This document shows, piece by piece, positions 15,548 through 23,297 of a stretch of DNA of 29,977 bases. The stretch covers positions 1 to 29,977 of the forward strand of contig JAEWJX010000011.1 in NCBI GenBank assembly GCA_023386365.1, written 5' to 3'. Each line of letters starts with the position of its first letter. Within the stretch, counting starts at the first letter, position 1. Position numbers and translations under genes: made by a program. The DNA is from Actinomycetes bacterium. Its GTDB lineage: Bacteria; Actinomycetota; Actinomycetes; Actinomycetales; Microbacteriaceae. Under the pieces are notes generated by a model. That model was not told where the DNA came from, ran no database searches, and saw nothing but the letters and a program-made list of their open reading frames with translations.

Positions 15548-16977
15548 CGGGCCACGTCGACACCACGCACGCGCACGGGGGCACGGGCCTCGAGCACGAG
15601 GGCGGACCCATCCCAGCGGACCGTCACGGCGGATGCGTCATCCGCGTCGACCGTCCAGCTCACCGGCTGCGCGGCGAGCGGGAACGCGAGCCGCGAACCC
15701 GCGGCGAGCGCCACCGCCACCTTCTCGTGCTCCTGGTACGGCGCGCCCGCGGTGTGGTGCCAGATCCCCTCCGGCAGCGGTCCGTCGATCAGCTGCTCCA
15801 CGGGCGTCGGCACGCCGTCGCGGATCCCCGCCCACGCGGGCAGGGTGAACCCGGGCAGCGCGAAGAGCGCATCGATCACCGCGTCGCGCCGCTCGCAGTT
15901 CGCGAGTTCGACCGCGTCGAGGAACGCGCCGAGGGTCTCCGTCGCCTCCCCCGCATCCGGCACCACCGCGTGGTCGGCGATGCGCTCCCAGCCGTCCGGA
16001 ACGGGGGCCGAGAACGGCGAGGTGAGGGTGCCGAGCTTCTTCCACGGCCAGAAGTTCCAGCCGATGCCGTGCCGCTCGTACAGCTGGGTGGCGGCGTACA
16101 CCCACCCGGGCGTGTTCTCGCCGCCCTCGCCCATGTAGATCGGGGTCTGCAGATCGTCGCGCACCTGCAGGTACTCGGCGATGCTGGTGTCGTCGGGAGC
16201 ACACCAGTAGCGGTGGAACTGCAGCGCCTGATTGTCGTCGAACCGCTCACGCAGCACCGACCAGTTGGTGGCCCAGTGGCTGCCCTCGTACATGATCAGG
16301 TGGCGGTCGTCGATCGCACGGATGGCGACGGTCAGTTCGCGGTACAACGCCACCAGCTCGTCGGCGTACACGTGCTGCCACTCGTTCGGCAGCGGCTCGT
16401 TCAGCAGGTCGTACCCGAAGACGCTCTCCCGATCGCGGTAGCGGCGGGCGAGTTCCTCCCACAGGGCGACCGTGTGGCTGCGGTACCGCTCATCCATGAA
16501 CAGTTCGGGTTTGCCGTTCGCGGAGTCGTCGATGTTGGTGCCGGTCTGCCCGCCGGGGGCGCCGTGCAGGTCGAGCAGGATGCGCAGCCCGTGCTGCTCG
16601 CTCCACACCACCGCACGCTCGATGAGCGCGAAGCCGTCCTCGAGGAACCAGCCCTCGTCATCCATCACACCGCGGGCGTTGATCGGCAGTCGCACGTGGT
16701 CGAAGCCGAGGCGGGCGATCTCGGCGAAGTCCGCCTCGGTGATGAACCGGTCACGGAACCCATGCCAGAACGCCGCCGCCGCATCCGCCCCCACGAGGGC
16801 CTCGACCCGCGCCTCGATCTGCCGGGGTGCCGACTGCTCGTCGCCGAACCGCCACATGTAGCCCTCGGCGAGCAGCCAGTTGCCGAGGCCGATGCCGCGC
16901 GGCAGCAGCACGCCTGCGTCGTCGACGAGCTGGGTGCCGTCGGCGCGCACGAAGCCGGGGCGGGCGGGGTGAGACAA
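15544..16977 (-). CDS. GH5 family glycoside hydrolase (exo-beta-1,3-glucanase-like), cytoplasmic
   Basis: A 477-residue glycoside hydrolase of family 5 (clan A barrel). The motif DLHGAPGGQ (136-144) resembles exo-beta-1,3-glucanases. GYDLLNEP holds the acid/base Glu194, and IYMGEGGEN holds the nucleophile, most likely Glu284. HRYW (255-258) is also typical. About 100 residues follow the barrel and form a small beta-rich domain. There is no signal peptide, so it should act inside the cell on imported oligosaccharides. The start is TTG at 16977 with AAGGAG five bases upstream; that ribosome binding site overlaps the stop codon of the permease gene before it. The exact linkage specificity is not certain; beta-1,3- or beta-1,6-glucan fragments or glucosylceramide-like substrates are possible. 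Confidence 0.85.
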   Translation of the reverse strand: MSHPARPGFVRADGTQLVDDAGVLLPRGIGLGNWLLAEGYMWRFGDEQSAPRQIEARVEALVGADAAAAFWHGFRDRFITEADFAEIARLGFDHVRLPINARGVMDDEGWFLEDGFALIERAVVWSEQHGLRILLDLHGAPGGQTGTNIDDSANGKPELFMDERYRSHTVALWEELARRYRDRESVFGYDLLNEPLPNEWQHVYADELVALYRELTVAIRAIDDRHLIMYEGSHWATNWSVLRERFDDNQALQFHRYWCAPDDTSIAEYLQVRDDLQTPIYMGEGGENTPGWVYAATQLYERHGIGWNFWPWKKLGTLTSPFSAPVPDGWERIADHAVVPDAGEATETLGAFLDAVELANCERRDAVIDALFALPGFTLPAWAGIRDGVPTPVEQLIDGPLPEGIWHHTAGAPYQEHEKVAVALAAGSRLAFPLAAQPVSWTVDADDASAVTVRWDGSALVLEARAPVRVRGVDVAR

Positions 16978-16987
16978 GGGGGCTCCT

Positions 16988-17851
16988 TTACTTGAGTCCG
17001 GAGAGGGCGAAGCCCTGGACGATGTATCGCTGGAAGACGATGAAGACGATGAGGATCGGCACGACCATGAGGGTGGATGCCGCCATCTGCAGCGACGGGT
17101 TGGTGGCGATCTGCTGGTTCAGCAGCGACACCCCCACCGACAGCGTGTAGAGGCGCTGGTCGTTGGCGATGATGAGCGGCCAGAGGAAGCTGTTCCACCC
17201 GGCGATGAAGGTGAGCACCACCTGCACGGCGAGGATCGGTCGCGACATCGGCAGGATGATGCGGAAGAAGATGCGCCACTCCCCCGCGCCGTCGATGCGG
17301 GCGGCCTCGATCACCTCGGTGGGGATGGTGGCCATGAACTGCCGGAACAGGAAGATGCTGAACCCGGATACGAGGGTCGGCAACGCGATGCCCACCAAGG
17401 TGTTGGTGAGCTTCATGCCGTTGAGGATCAGGTAGGTGGGGATCATCGTCACCTGTACCGGGATCATCATCGTGACCAGCACCAGGAAGAACAGGGCGTC
17501 GCGCCCCGGGAAGTGGAACTTCGCGAACCCGTACCCGGCGGCCGCCATCAGCAGCAGGCCGGCCATGCTGATCACGACGATCGCGAGGGTGTTCACCAGG
17601 TAGCGGCCGAAGTCGAGCTCGACGAACAGCTGCTGGAAGTACTCGAACGTGGGCTCCTGCGGCAGCAGCGCCGGCGGGTACGCCACCGACTCGCTGCGCG
17701 GCTTCACGGATGCGAACACCATCCAGATGAACGGGAACGCGGTCGCGAAGGCGCCCACGGCGAGCAGCGCGCCGATGACGATCGTGGTGACGCTGACCTT
17801 GCGGGGCCGACGCGCGGCGCCGGGTCGCATGCGGAGCTCAGTAGTCGACAT
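16988..17851 (-). CDS. carbohydrate ABC transporter permease, MalG type
   Basis: A 287-residue inner-membrane permease with six predicted helices. The cytoplasmic EAA loop, which contacts the ATPase, reads EAARIDGAGEWRIFFRI. The C-terminus FALSGLK is the classic ending of MalG-type sugar permeases. A basic N-terminal tail precedes the first helix. The start overlaps the end of the MalF-type gene by 14 bases, so translation is coupled. With the binding protein and MalF partner it should import an oligosaccharide. No ATPase gene is present in the operon. Confidence 0.94.
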   Translation of the reverse strand: MSTTELRMRPGAARRPRKVSVTTIVIGALLAVGAFATAFPFIWMVFASVKPRSESVAYPPALLPQEPTFEYFQQLFVELDFGRYLVNTLAIVVISMAGLLLMAAAGYGFAKFHFPGRDALFFLVLVTMMIPVQVTMIPTYLILNGMKLTNTLVGIALPTLVSGFSIFLFRQFMATIPTEVIEAARIDGAGEWRIFFRIILPMSRPILAVQVVLTFIAGWNSFLWPLIIANDQRLYTLSVGVSLLNQQIATNPSLQMAASTLMVVPILIVFIVFQRYIVQGFALSGLK

Positions 17852-18716
17852 CGGCCCGCCTCACTCGCAACTGGATGAGGGTGACGAGAGCGATGATCGC
17901 GAACAGCACGACCGATCCGGCGCTCGCGTACCCGAACTGGCTCGACGAGAAACCCTCCTGGTAGAGGAACAGCGCGATCGAGGTGGACGACCCGAGCGGC
18001 CCGCCCTTGGTCAGCACGAACGGCTCGTCGAAGAACTGCAGCCAGGCGATCACGGTGGTGATCGTCACGAAGAAGATGGCGAAGCGCAGCAGCGGGATCA
18101 CGATCGACCAGGTGCGGCGGATGGACCCGGCCCCGTCGATGGATGCCGCCTCCAGGTACTCCTTCGGCACGCCCTGCAGGGCGGCGAGGAAGATGATCAC
18201 GTTGAGGCCGAGCCCGCGCCAGATGGCGACGGCGGCCACCGAGAACTTCACCACCACCGGGTCCGACAGCCACGGCACCGGCGGCAGACCCACGAGCGAC
18301 AGCACGTAGTTGAAGAGGCCGAACTGGGTGTTGTAGAGGTAGCCCCACACGAGAGCCACCGCGACGATCGCGGTGATCGCGGGCACGAAGTAGAAGGAGC
18401 GCAGCATCCGGAAGAACCGGTTCTGCGAACGGTTGAGGGCCAGCGCGATCACGAGCGACAGGATGATGACGCTCGGCACACCCAGCACCGCGAAGAACGC
18501 CGTGTTGCCGAGCGACTGCCAGAACGCGGTGTCCGCGAACAGCTTCACGTAGTTCTCGACGCCGATGAACTGGATGCGCGACCAGTTGCCGAGGCCGGCC
18601 AGGTTCATGTCGGTGAAGCTCACCAGCAGGGCGACCGCGATCGGGAGCACCCCGAAGGCGATCAGCAGGATCATCGCCGGGGCGATGAATCCGTAGGGAG
18701 CGATGCGTTGTCTCAT
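17838..18716 (-). CDS. carbohydrate ABC transporter permease, MalF type
   Basis: A 292-residue inner-membrane permease. It opens APYGFIAPAMILLIAFGVLPI, a standard first helix of MalF-type sugar permeases, and has about six helices. The EAA loop reads EAASIDGAGSIRRTWSIVIP. The stretch FFDEPFVLTKGGPLGSSTSI is the usual periplasm-side loop of this family. It is preceded by a strong stem-loop that separates it from the binding-protein gene, and its end overlaps the MalG-type gene. It would form the channel with MalG for a beta-glucoside or beta-glucan oligosaccharide, inferred from neighbouring GH1 and GH5 genes. Confidence 0.94.
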   Translation of the reverse strand: MRQRIAPYGFIAPAMILLIAFGVLPIAVALLVSFTDMNLAGLGNWSRIQFIGVENYVKLFADTAFWQSLGNTAFFAVLGVPSVIILSLVIALALNRSQNRFFRMLRSFYFVPAITAIVAVALVWGYLYNTQFGLFNYVLSLVGLPPVPWLSDPVVVKFSVAAVAIWRGLGLNVIIFLAALQGVPKEYLEAASIDGAGSIRRTWSIVIPLLRFAIFFVTITTVIAWLQFFDEPFVLTKGGPLGSSTSIALFLYQEGFSSSQFGYASAGSVVLFAIIALVTLIQLRVRRADVDY

Positions 18717-18727
18717 GGCCTCATGGT

Positions 18728-18763
18728 GGTGGTGCGGGAAGGTTCGCGCCCTCCCGCACCACC
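18728..18763 (-). promoter_or_regulatory. intra-operon stem-loop between binding protein and permease genes
   Basis: Perfect 12-bp arms GGTGGTGCGGGA (18728-18739) and TCCCGCACCACC (18752-18763) enclose a 12-base loop. It starts nine bases after the binding-protein stop and ends just before the MalF-type start. With no T-tract it is more likely a partial terminator or mRNA 3'-end stabiliser that gives the binding protein a higher level than the permeases. Confidence 0.65.
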
Positions 18764-18772
18764 GGGTCGGGT

Positions 18773-20017
18773 TTAGTTGACGGAGGTGCTGCCGGTGGCG
18801 TCGAACAGCCCCTGCAGCGTCTGGTCGCGGTCGGCGCCGGTGAGCACGATCGCGTTGAGGGCGTCGAGCAGCGCCTTGCCGGTCTCGCCGTCCCAGTTGG
18901 GCACGAGCGGCAGGATGCGGGAGTTGGCGAGCTGCTCCGAGTACACCGCGACGAGCGGGTCGGAGGTGAGGGCCTCATCCGCGAGCGCCGCCTTCACGGT
19001 GGGCAGCTGGCCGTCGAGACCGAACCATGCGACCTGGTTGGCCGGGTCGGAGACGAAGTCGAGCAGCTTGAGCGCGCCGTCCTTGTTCTTGGTGGCACCC
19101 CAGACGCCCAGGTTGGATCCGGCGAGCAGCGAGGTGTTGTCGGCCGCCTCGGGAAGCACCGACACCGCCCACTTGCCTTCCAGCTCGGGGGCTGCACCCG
19201 AGATCGCGGCCGCCAGGTAGGGGCCGCTGACGAGCATCGGCGCGACGCCCGAGATGAAGCCCTGCGTCTGGTCGAAGTCGCCGTTGGTGGGCACGCTTCC
19301 GTCGGCGTAGAGGCCGGTGTACAGGTCGACCGCCTTCTCGAACTCGGGGGTGTCGAAGTCGATCATCCCGTCGCCGTCGACGACCTCGCCGCCCTGGTCC
19401 CAGGTCATCACGACGGGCAGGGCGCTGTCCCACTGCGGGATGTAGTACCCGTACTGGCCGTCGCCGCGGGCGGCGAGGGTCTTCGCGTCGGCGCGCAGCT
19501 CGTCCCAGGTGGCGGGCGGGGCGTCGATGCCGTTCTCGGCGAGGATGTCGGTGCGGGTGAACAGCACGCGGGTGTCCGACACCCACGGGATCGACACGAC
19601 CTCACCGCCGATGGCGGTCGCATCCCCGGCCACACCGTCGATGAAGTTCGACGACGCGAGGTTCGGGTAGTCGGCGAGGGTGGCGTCGTCGAGGCTGAGC
19701 AGCGCGCCGCTGTCGGCGAAGGTGCGCAGCTTCGAGATGCCGATCTGCAGGATGTCGGGGCCGTTGCCGGAGGCCACGGCGGTGGTGAACTTCTGGTCGA
19801 TGCTGTCCCACGGGATGGCGACGGTCTCGACGTCGATGCCGGACTCCTCCTCGAACGGCGCGATGAGCTGCTCGAAGTGCTCCGAGCTGTCGCCCATCAC
19901 CCAGACGGTGAGGCTGTCGGCGGAGGCTGCGTCGTCGCCTCCGTCTGAGGCGCAGCCGGCCAGTGCGATGCCGGTGATCGCCACCGCGCTCACGGCGGCG
20001 AGGCGGGTTCTCTTCAT
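18773..20017 (-). CDS. carbohydrate ABC transporter substrate-binding lipoprotein
   Basis: A 414-residue extracellular solute-binding protein (family 1). The N-terminus is a lipoprotein signal with lipobox ALAGC and lipidated Cys22, followed by a Asp/Gly-rich linker. The mature part begins DSLTVWVMGDSSEHFEQ and contains IAAFEEE-like and GNGPDILQIGISKLRTFA motifs typical of sugar-binding proteins. The start at 20017 is set by AAAGGA about six bases upstream. It sits 38 bases after the GH1 gene and ahead of two permeases, so it delivers the operon's substrate, most likely a beta-linked gluco-oligosaccharide. The ligand itself cannot be read from sequence. Confidence 0.93.
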   Translation of the reverse strand: MKRTRLAAVSAVAITGIALAGCASDGGDDAASADSLTVWVMGDSSEHFEQLIAPFEEESGIDVETVAIPWDSIDQKFTTAVASGNGPDILQIGISKLRTFADSGALLSLDDATLADYPNLASSNFIDGVAGDATAIGGEVVSIPWVSDTRVLFTRTDILAENGIDAPPATWDELRADAKTLAARGDGQYGYYIPQWDSALPVVMTWDQGGEVVDGDGMIDFDTPEFEKAVDLYTGLYADGSVPTNGDFDQTQGFISGVAPMLVSGPYLAAAISGAAPELEGKWAVSVLPEAADNTSLLAGSNLGVWGATKNKDGALKLLDFVSDPANQVAWFGLDGQLPTVKAALADEALTSDPLVAVYSEQLANSRILPLVPNWDGETGKALLDALNAIVLTGADRDQTLQGLFDATGSTSVN

Positions 20018-20055
20018 TGAGGTTCCTTTCGGATGTGATGCAGGGGTTGATCGTC

Positions 20056-21492
20056 TCAGCCGCGGGCGGCGTCGACGGCGGCGGGTGCCGGGGTGGTGCG
20101 GTTTCGGTGCTGCCCGATGAGGGCGCGGTACCAGTGGGCGCTCGCCTTCGGCAGGCGCAACTGGGTGCGGTAGTCGACGTAGACGATGCCGAAGCGCTTG
20201 CTGTAGCCCTCGCCCCATTCGAAGTTGTCGAGCAGCGACCACACGAAGTAGCCGCGCAGGTCGACCCCGTCGCGGATGGCGCGGCCTGCGGCGTCGAAGT
20301 AGCCGGCGAGGTAGTCGATGCGTTCGATGTCGTCGATGCCGCCCTCGGGGTCGACGTAGTCGACGAAGCTGGCGCCCGATTCGGTGATGTAGAGCGGCAG
20401 CGTCGTGTAGTCGCGGGCGACCCGTGTGAGCACGGCGTGCAGCGAGTCGGGGATCACCGACCAGCCGAACGAGGTGGTGGCGGGCTGGGCGGGGGTCTCC
20501 TCGACGGCGAACGGGTGCGCCGCGCTCTGCGGCACATCCCGCGCGATGACGCGCTGGTAGTGGTTGACGCCCGCGAAGTCGACGGGCTGCGCGATGGCGT
20601 CGAGGTCGCCGTCGTGGATGAGGTCGGCGAGGCCGTGCGGGTCGAGCTGCGCGTGCACGCCTTCGCTGTAGCCGCCGCGGTACACGGGGTCGAGGAACAC
20701 CCGGTTGCTGACGGCGTCGAGCCGGTCGGCGGCGGCGAGGTCGGCGACCGTGTCGGTGGCGGGGATCACGTCGGTGACGATGTTCGTGATGCCGACCTTC
20801 GCATCCGGAGCCACCTCGCGGATCGCGGTGACTGCGAGTCCGTGGGCGAGGTTGAGGTGGTGGGATGCGGCGGTCGCGGCGCGCAGGTCGGTGCGGCCGG
20901 GCGCGTGCGGGCCGTACCCGTACCCGAGGAACGCGGAGCACCACGGCTCGTTGAGGGTGATCCAGTCGTCGGCAAGGTCACCGAGCGCTTCGACGGTTTG
21001 GCGGGCGTAGTCGGCGAAGCGTTCGGCGGTGGCGCGCGCCGGCCATCCGCCCTGGTCTTCGAGCGGCTGCGGGAGGTCCCAGTGGTAGAGGGTGACGAAC
21101 GGGCGGATGCCGCGGGCGTTCAGGCCGGCGAGCAGGTCGCGGTAGAAGGCGACCGCCTCGGGGTTGAGGGGGCCTTCGCCGGTGGGTTGCAGGCGCGACC
21201 AGGAGACGGAGAGGCGGTACGACCCGGCACCGAGTTCGGCCAGCAGGTCGAGGTCGGCCTCCCACCGGTGGTAGTGGTCGCAGGCGATGTCGCCGGTGTC
21301 GCCGCGGTGGGTTCGACCGGGGGTGTGCGCGAAGGTGTCCCAGATGCTGGGGCCGCGACCGCCCTCATCCGCTGCGCCTTCGATCTGGTATGCGGCGGTG
21401 GCGACGCCCCACACGAAGTCGGCGGGGAACGCCGTCAGGTCGGGCTGCGGGGAGTCCGCGGCGTGGCCGGGGGTGGTGAAGTACGTCGTCAC
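20056..21492 (-). CDS. bglA: GH1 beta-glucosidase
   Basis: A 478-residue family 1 glycoside hydrolase that would cleave beta-glucosides (cellobiose, laminaribiose or aryl-glucosides) in the cytoplasm; no signal peptide is present. The N-terminal signature FVWGVATAAYQIEGA is at 27-40. TLNEP (179-183) carries the acid/base Glu182, and YITESG carries the nucleophile Glu371, with Ser in place of the usual Asn after it. FVWSLLDNFEW near the C-terminus forms the glucose site and is intact. The start is GTG at 21492 with AAGG six bases upstream. It is the first gene of the operon and lies directly under the 31-bp palindrome, so its expression should respond most directly to the repressor. Confidence 0.95.
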   Translation of the reverse strand: MTTYFTTPGHAADSPQPDLTAFPADFVWGVATAAYQIEGAADEGGRGPSIWDTFAHTPGRTHRGDTGDIACDHYHRWEADLDLLAELGAGSYRLSVSWSRLQPTGEGPLNPEAVAFYRDLLAGLNARGIRPFVTLYHWDLPQPLEDQGGWPARATAERFADYARQTVEALGDLADDWITLNEPWCSAFLGYGYGPHAPGRTDLRAATAASHHLNLAHGLAVTAIREVAPDAKVGITNIVTDVIPATDTVADLAAADRLDAVSNRVFLDPVYRGGYSEGVHAQLDPHGLADLIHDGDLDAIAQPVDFAGVNHYQRVIARDVPQSAAHPFAVEETPAQPATTSFGWSVIPDSLHAVLTRVARDYTTLPLYITESGASFVDYVDPEGGIDDIERIDYLAGYFDAAGRAIRDGVDLRGYFVWSLLDNFEWGEGYSKRFGIVYVDYRTQLRLPKASAHWYRALIGQHRNRTTPAPAAVDAARG

Positions 21493-21508
21493 AGGGCACC
21501 TTCGCTCT

Positions 21509-21539
21509 TTGTCTACGACTTAGAGTAAGTCGTAGACAA
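21509..21539. promoter_or_regulatory. 31-bp palindromic operator of the beta-glucoside operon
   Basis: Perfect 14-bp arms TTGTCTACGACTTA (21509-21522) and TAAGTCGTAGACAA (21526-21539) flank a 3-base centre, GAG. It covers the predicted -10 box and start point of the GH1 promoter. The most economical cognate is the ROK repressor encoded at the end of the same operon; ROK proteins bind long dyads of this kind. A BlaI- or LacI-type protein elsewhere is not excluded. Confidence 0.8.
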
Positions 21540-21550
21540 GCGGAGCGCAA
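21522..21550 (-). promoter_or_regulatory. promoter of the beta-glucoside operon
   Basis: On the minus strand, TTGCGC (21545-21550) as -35, a 17-base spacer, and TACTCT (21522-21527) as -10. The -10 box lies on the centre of the palindrome. The predicted start, near 21515, leaves a leader of about 23 bases before the GTG. Confidence 0.45.
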
Positions 21551-21572
21551 GTGCCCTCTGCCGCGGTATTCG

Positions 21573-21731
21573 CTAGGCCTTGCGGCCCTCCGGCAGTTCC
21601 TCCCCGTGTTCGGTCTCATGCTCGACGGTCAACTCACGGTGCGGATGGCCCACCACATACCCCTCCGGGTCGAAGTGCTGCGGCTGCACACCCGTGCTCT
21701 CGTCGATCGGGTGGTCTTGGACGTTGCTCAT
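21573..21731 (-). CDS. small acidic hypothetical protein
   Basis: A 52-residue protein starting MSNVQDHPIDESTGVQPQHF and ending GEELPEGRKA. It is rich in His, Glu and Asp and has no hydrophobic segment. The ribosome binding site GAGAGGAG lies six bases before the ATG at 21731, which is the main support for it being real. The stretch DPEGYVVGHPHREL could be a small folded core. No family is recognised. It follows a DUF4328 membrane protein gene on the same strand by 20 bases, so the two are probably co-transcribed. Confidence 0.65.
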   Translation of the reverse strand: MSNVQDHPIDESTGVQPQHFDPEGYVVGHPHRELTVEHETEHGEELPEGRKA

Positions 21732-21751
21732 GGCGAACTCCTCTCCACCGC

Positions 21752-22429
21752 CTATTGCACTCCTGTTGCGGCGTCTGCGCGAGAGGTAACTGCCGCGGTC
21801 ATGCCGCGGGTGATCCCTCGGACCACCAGCACAGCGAAGGGCACGGCGACCAGCGACACGAGCTCGGCGAGGATGTTGACCGCCATGGCGGACTGGAGGG
21901 CCTCGATGGTGGTCGTGCTCCAGGAGATACGAAGCGAGAGCTGCGACAGCAGGCCCCCGAAGACCCAGGCGAGCCACCACACGATCAGCCACCGAGGGCG
22001 GGCGCGGCCGATGGCCCCCCAGAGGTCGGAGACGTTCTGGTACGGGTACACCAACGAGACGATGGGGATGAACCACGAGCCCGCATGCCATCCGGGCGAG
22101 CGTCGCGTTCGGCCGGGGAACTGCTTCGCCACCCTGTACTGCCACACGACCCACAGCACGCCGGTTGCCACCAGTACGCCGAACGTGAGGATGTTGATCA
22201 CGATCGAGAGTCGATCGTAGGCGTTGAGCGACTCGATGGCGGCGTAGTTTCCCGCGAGGTAGCTCCCGATCGCGGCGAGCCCGAACGCCTCGAGGCCGAT
22301 GACCGCCAGGTACGTGACACCGGACGCGACCAGGAGCACCTGGATCGCCGAGGCCAGTCGAACCGGAGGCTCGACCGCGGCAGGAGGAGCCTGCCAGTCG
22401 GCGGGCGGCGTGGCCGAAGTGGAAGTCAT
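21752..22429 (-). CDS. DUF4328 domain-containing membrane protein
   Basis: A 225-residue membrane protein with four predicted helices. The centre has the DUF4328 hallmark: VWQYRVAKQFPG, then SPGWHAGSWFIPIVSLVYPYQNVSDLW (split between loop and helix), with the Trp-rich loop and PxxxxxDLW pattern. The first 20 residues are a Pro/Ala-rich cytoplasmic tail. The ATG at 22429 has GGAGG seven bases upstream, which decides it over an earlier ATG. The family's function is unknown. It is probably co-transcribed with the small acidic protein that follows. Confidence 0.85.
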   Translation of the reverse strand: MTSTSATPPADWQAPPAAVEPPVRLASAIQVLLVASGVTYLAVIGLEAFGLAAIGSYLAGNYAAIESLNAYDRLSIVINILTFGVLVATGVLWVVWQYRVAKQFPGRTRRSPGWHAGSWFIPIVSLVYPYQNVSDLWGAIGRARPRWLIVWWLAWVFGGLLSQLSLRISWSTTTIEALQSAMAVNILAELVSLVAVPFAVLVVRGITRGMTAAVTSRADAATGVQ

Positions 22430-22542
22430 GTGTTGTCCTCCAGGAGAGCGCACGTGCGCGGCCGCCGTTGTCGGCGTCCGCTCCATTGCACCGATGCGGG
22501 CACGACTCGGCAATCGCCCATCCGGGGGGTCTCAGACGGGGG

Positions 22543-22761
22543 CTACCCTGGCGACTCGTCGGGAACCCACCGCAGCACGTCGCCCGGCTGGCATTCGAGC
22601 ACCCGGCACACCGCGTCGAGGGTGGTGAACCGCACCGCCTTCGCGCGACCGTTCTTCAGCACGGCGACGTTCGCCGGGGTGATGCCCACCGCATCCGCGA
22701 ACTCCGCGACCGACATGTGCCGGGTCGCGAGCATCACGTCGATGTCGACGATGATCGCCAT
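22543..22761 (-). CDS. XRE family (YozG-like) helix-turn-helix regulator
   Basis: A 72-residue protein made of little more than one Cro/C1-type helix-turn-helix. The family pattern is clear: MSVAEFADAVGITPANVAVLKNG, then LDAVCRVLECQPGDVLRW. Its ATG overlaps the stop of the DUF2975 gene by one base (TGATG), so the pair is translationally coupled. The same pairing of a DUF2975 membrane protein and a mini-XRE regulator occurs in Bacillus subtilis as yoaS-yozG. It probably autoregulates the pair through the direct repeats upstream. Confidence 0.9.
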   Translation of the reverse strand: MAIIVDIDVMLATRHMSVAEFADAVGITPANVAVLKNGRAKAVRFTTLDAVCRVLECQPGDVLRWVPDESPG

Positions 22762-23243
22762 CAGACCACCTCCGCGAGCTCGCCCTGCAGGGCGGTGGCG
22801 CTGCGCAGCAGGCCGCGCATCACCACCGTGAGCGCGACGAAGGATGCGGCCCCGAGCACTCCGGTGCCGGCGAGCACGATGAGGCCGGGGGCATCGAGCC
22901 GCGGCTCGACCACGAAGTACATATGGCAGGCGTTTGCGATGGCAACGGCGGTGGCGGCGATCCCGGCGCCGATGATCACATCCACCCAGCGGAACGCGCG
23001 CCCGCTGAAAATCGCGTCCCTCCGCACCATCGACAGCAGTACCCAGATCGCCACCAGCGCCACCTCGATGCAGGCCACGAAGGCGATCCCGGTGACCGTG
23101 TAGAAGATGCCGACCGCCTGCGACCCGAACGCTTCGCCGAACTCGAGGCTCGCGATGGGGATCACCACCACTTGGGCGAACAGCAGACCGATGACGACGA
23201 GCACGAGCAGGATGCGGAGAGCGAGGATCGCGAGACGACTCAT
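22761..23243 (-). CDS. DUF2975 domain-containing membrane protein (YoaS-like)
   Basis: A 160-residue protein with four predicted membrane helices (about 5-27, 45-70, 86-110 and 120-143). A cytoplasmic loop after helix 2 reads MVRRDAIFSGRAFRWVDVI, matching the conserved F-s..a.r.l..i pattern of DUF2975. Function of the family is unknown. No Shine-Dalgarno sequence precedes the ATG at 23243, and a good promoter places the transcription start at the ATG itself, so the message is probably leaderless. It is the first gene of a pair with the XRE regulator. Confidence 0.88.
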   Translation of the reverse strand: MSRLAILALRILLVLVVIGLLFAQVVVIPIASLEFGEAFGSQAVGIFYTVTGIAFVACIEVALVAIWVLLSMVRRDAIFSGRAFRWVDVIIGAGIAATAVAIANACHMYFVVEPRLDAPGLIVLAGTGVLGAASFVALTVVMRGLLRSATALQGELAEVV

Positions 23244-23244
23244 G

Positions 23245-23279
23245 TATCGATTATCAATCGGAATCTATCGTTAATCAAT
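23245..23279. promoter_or_regulatory. direct-repeat operator of the DUF2975-XRE pair
   Basis: TATCGATTATCAAT (23245-23258) and TATCGTTAATCAAT (23266-23279) are direct repeats with 12 of 14 bases equal, spaced 21 bases, two helical turns. Each has weak internal dyad symmetry. They overlap both promoter boxes, so they are probable sites for the small XRE protein. The AT-rich block stands out sharply from its surroundings. Confidence 0.6.
23250..23278 (-). promoter_or_regulatory. promoter of the DUF2975-XRE pair, predicted leaderless
   Basis: On the minus strand, TTGATT (23273-23278), a 17-base spacer, and GATAAT (23250-23255). Only six bases separate the -10 box from the ATG, so transcription should begin at or within a base or two of the start codon. 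Confidence 0.7.
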
Positions 23280-23297
23280 AGGCACTACTCTTCCGGC

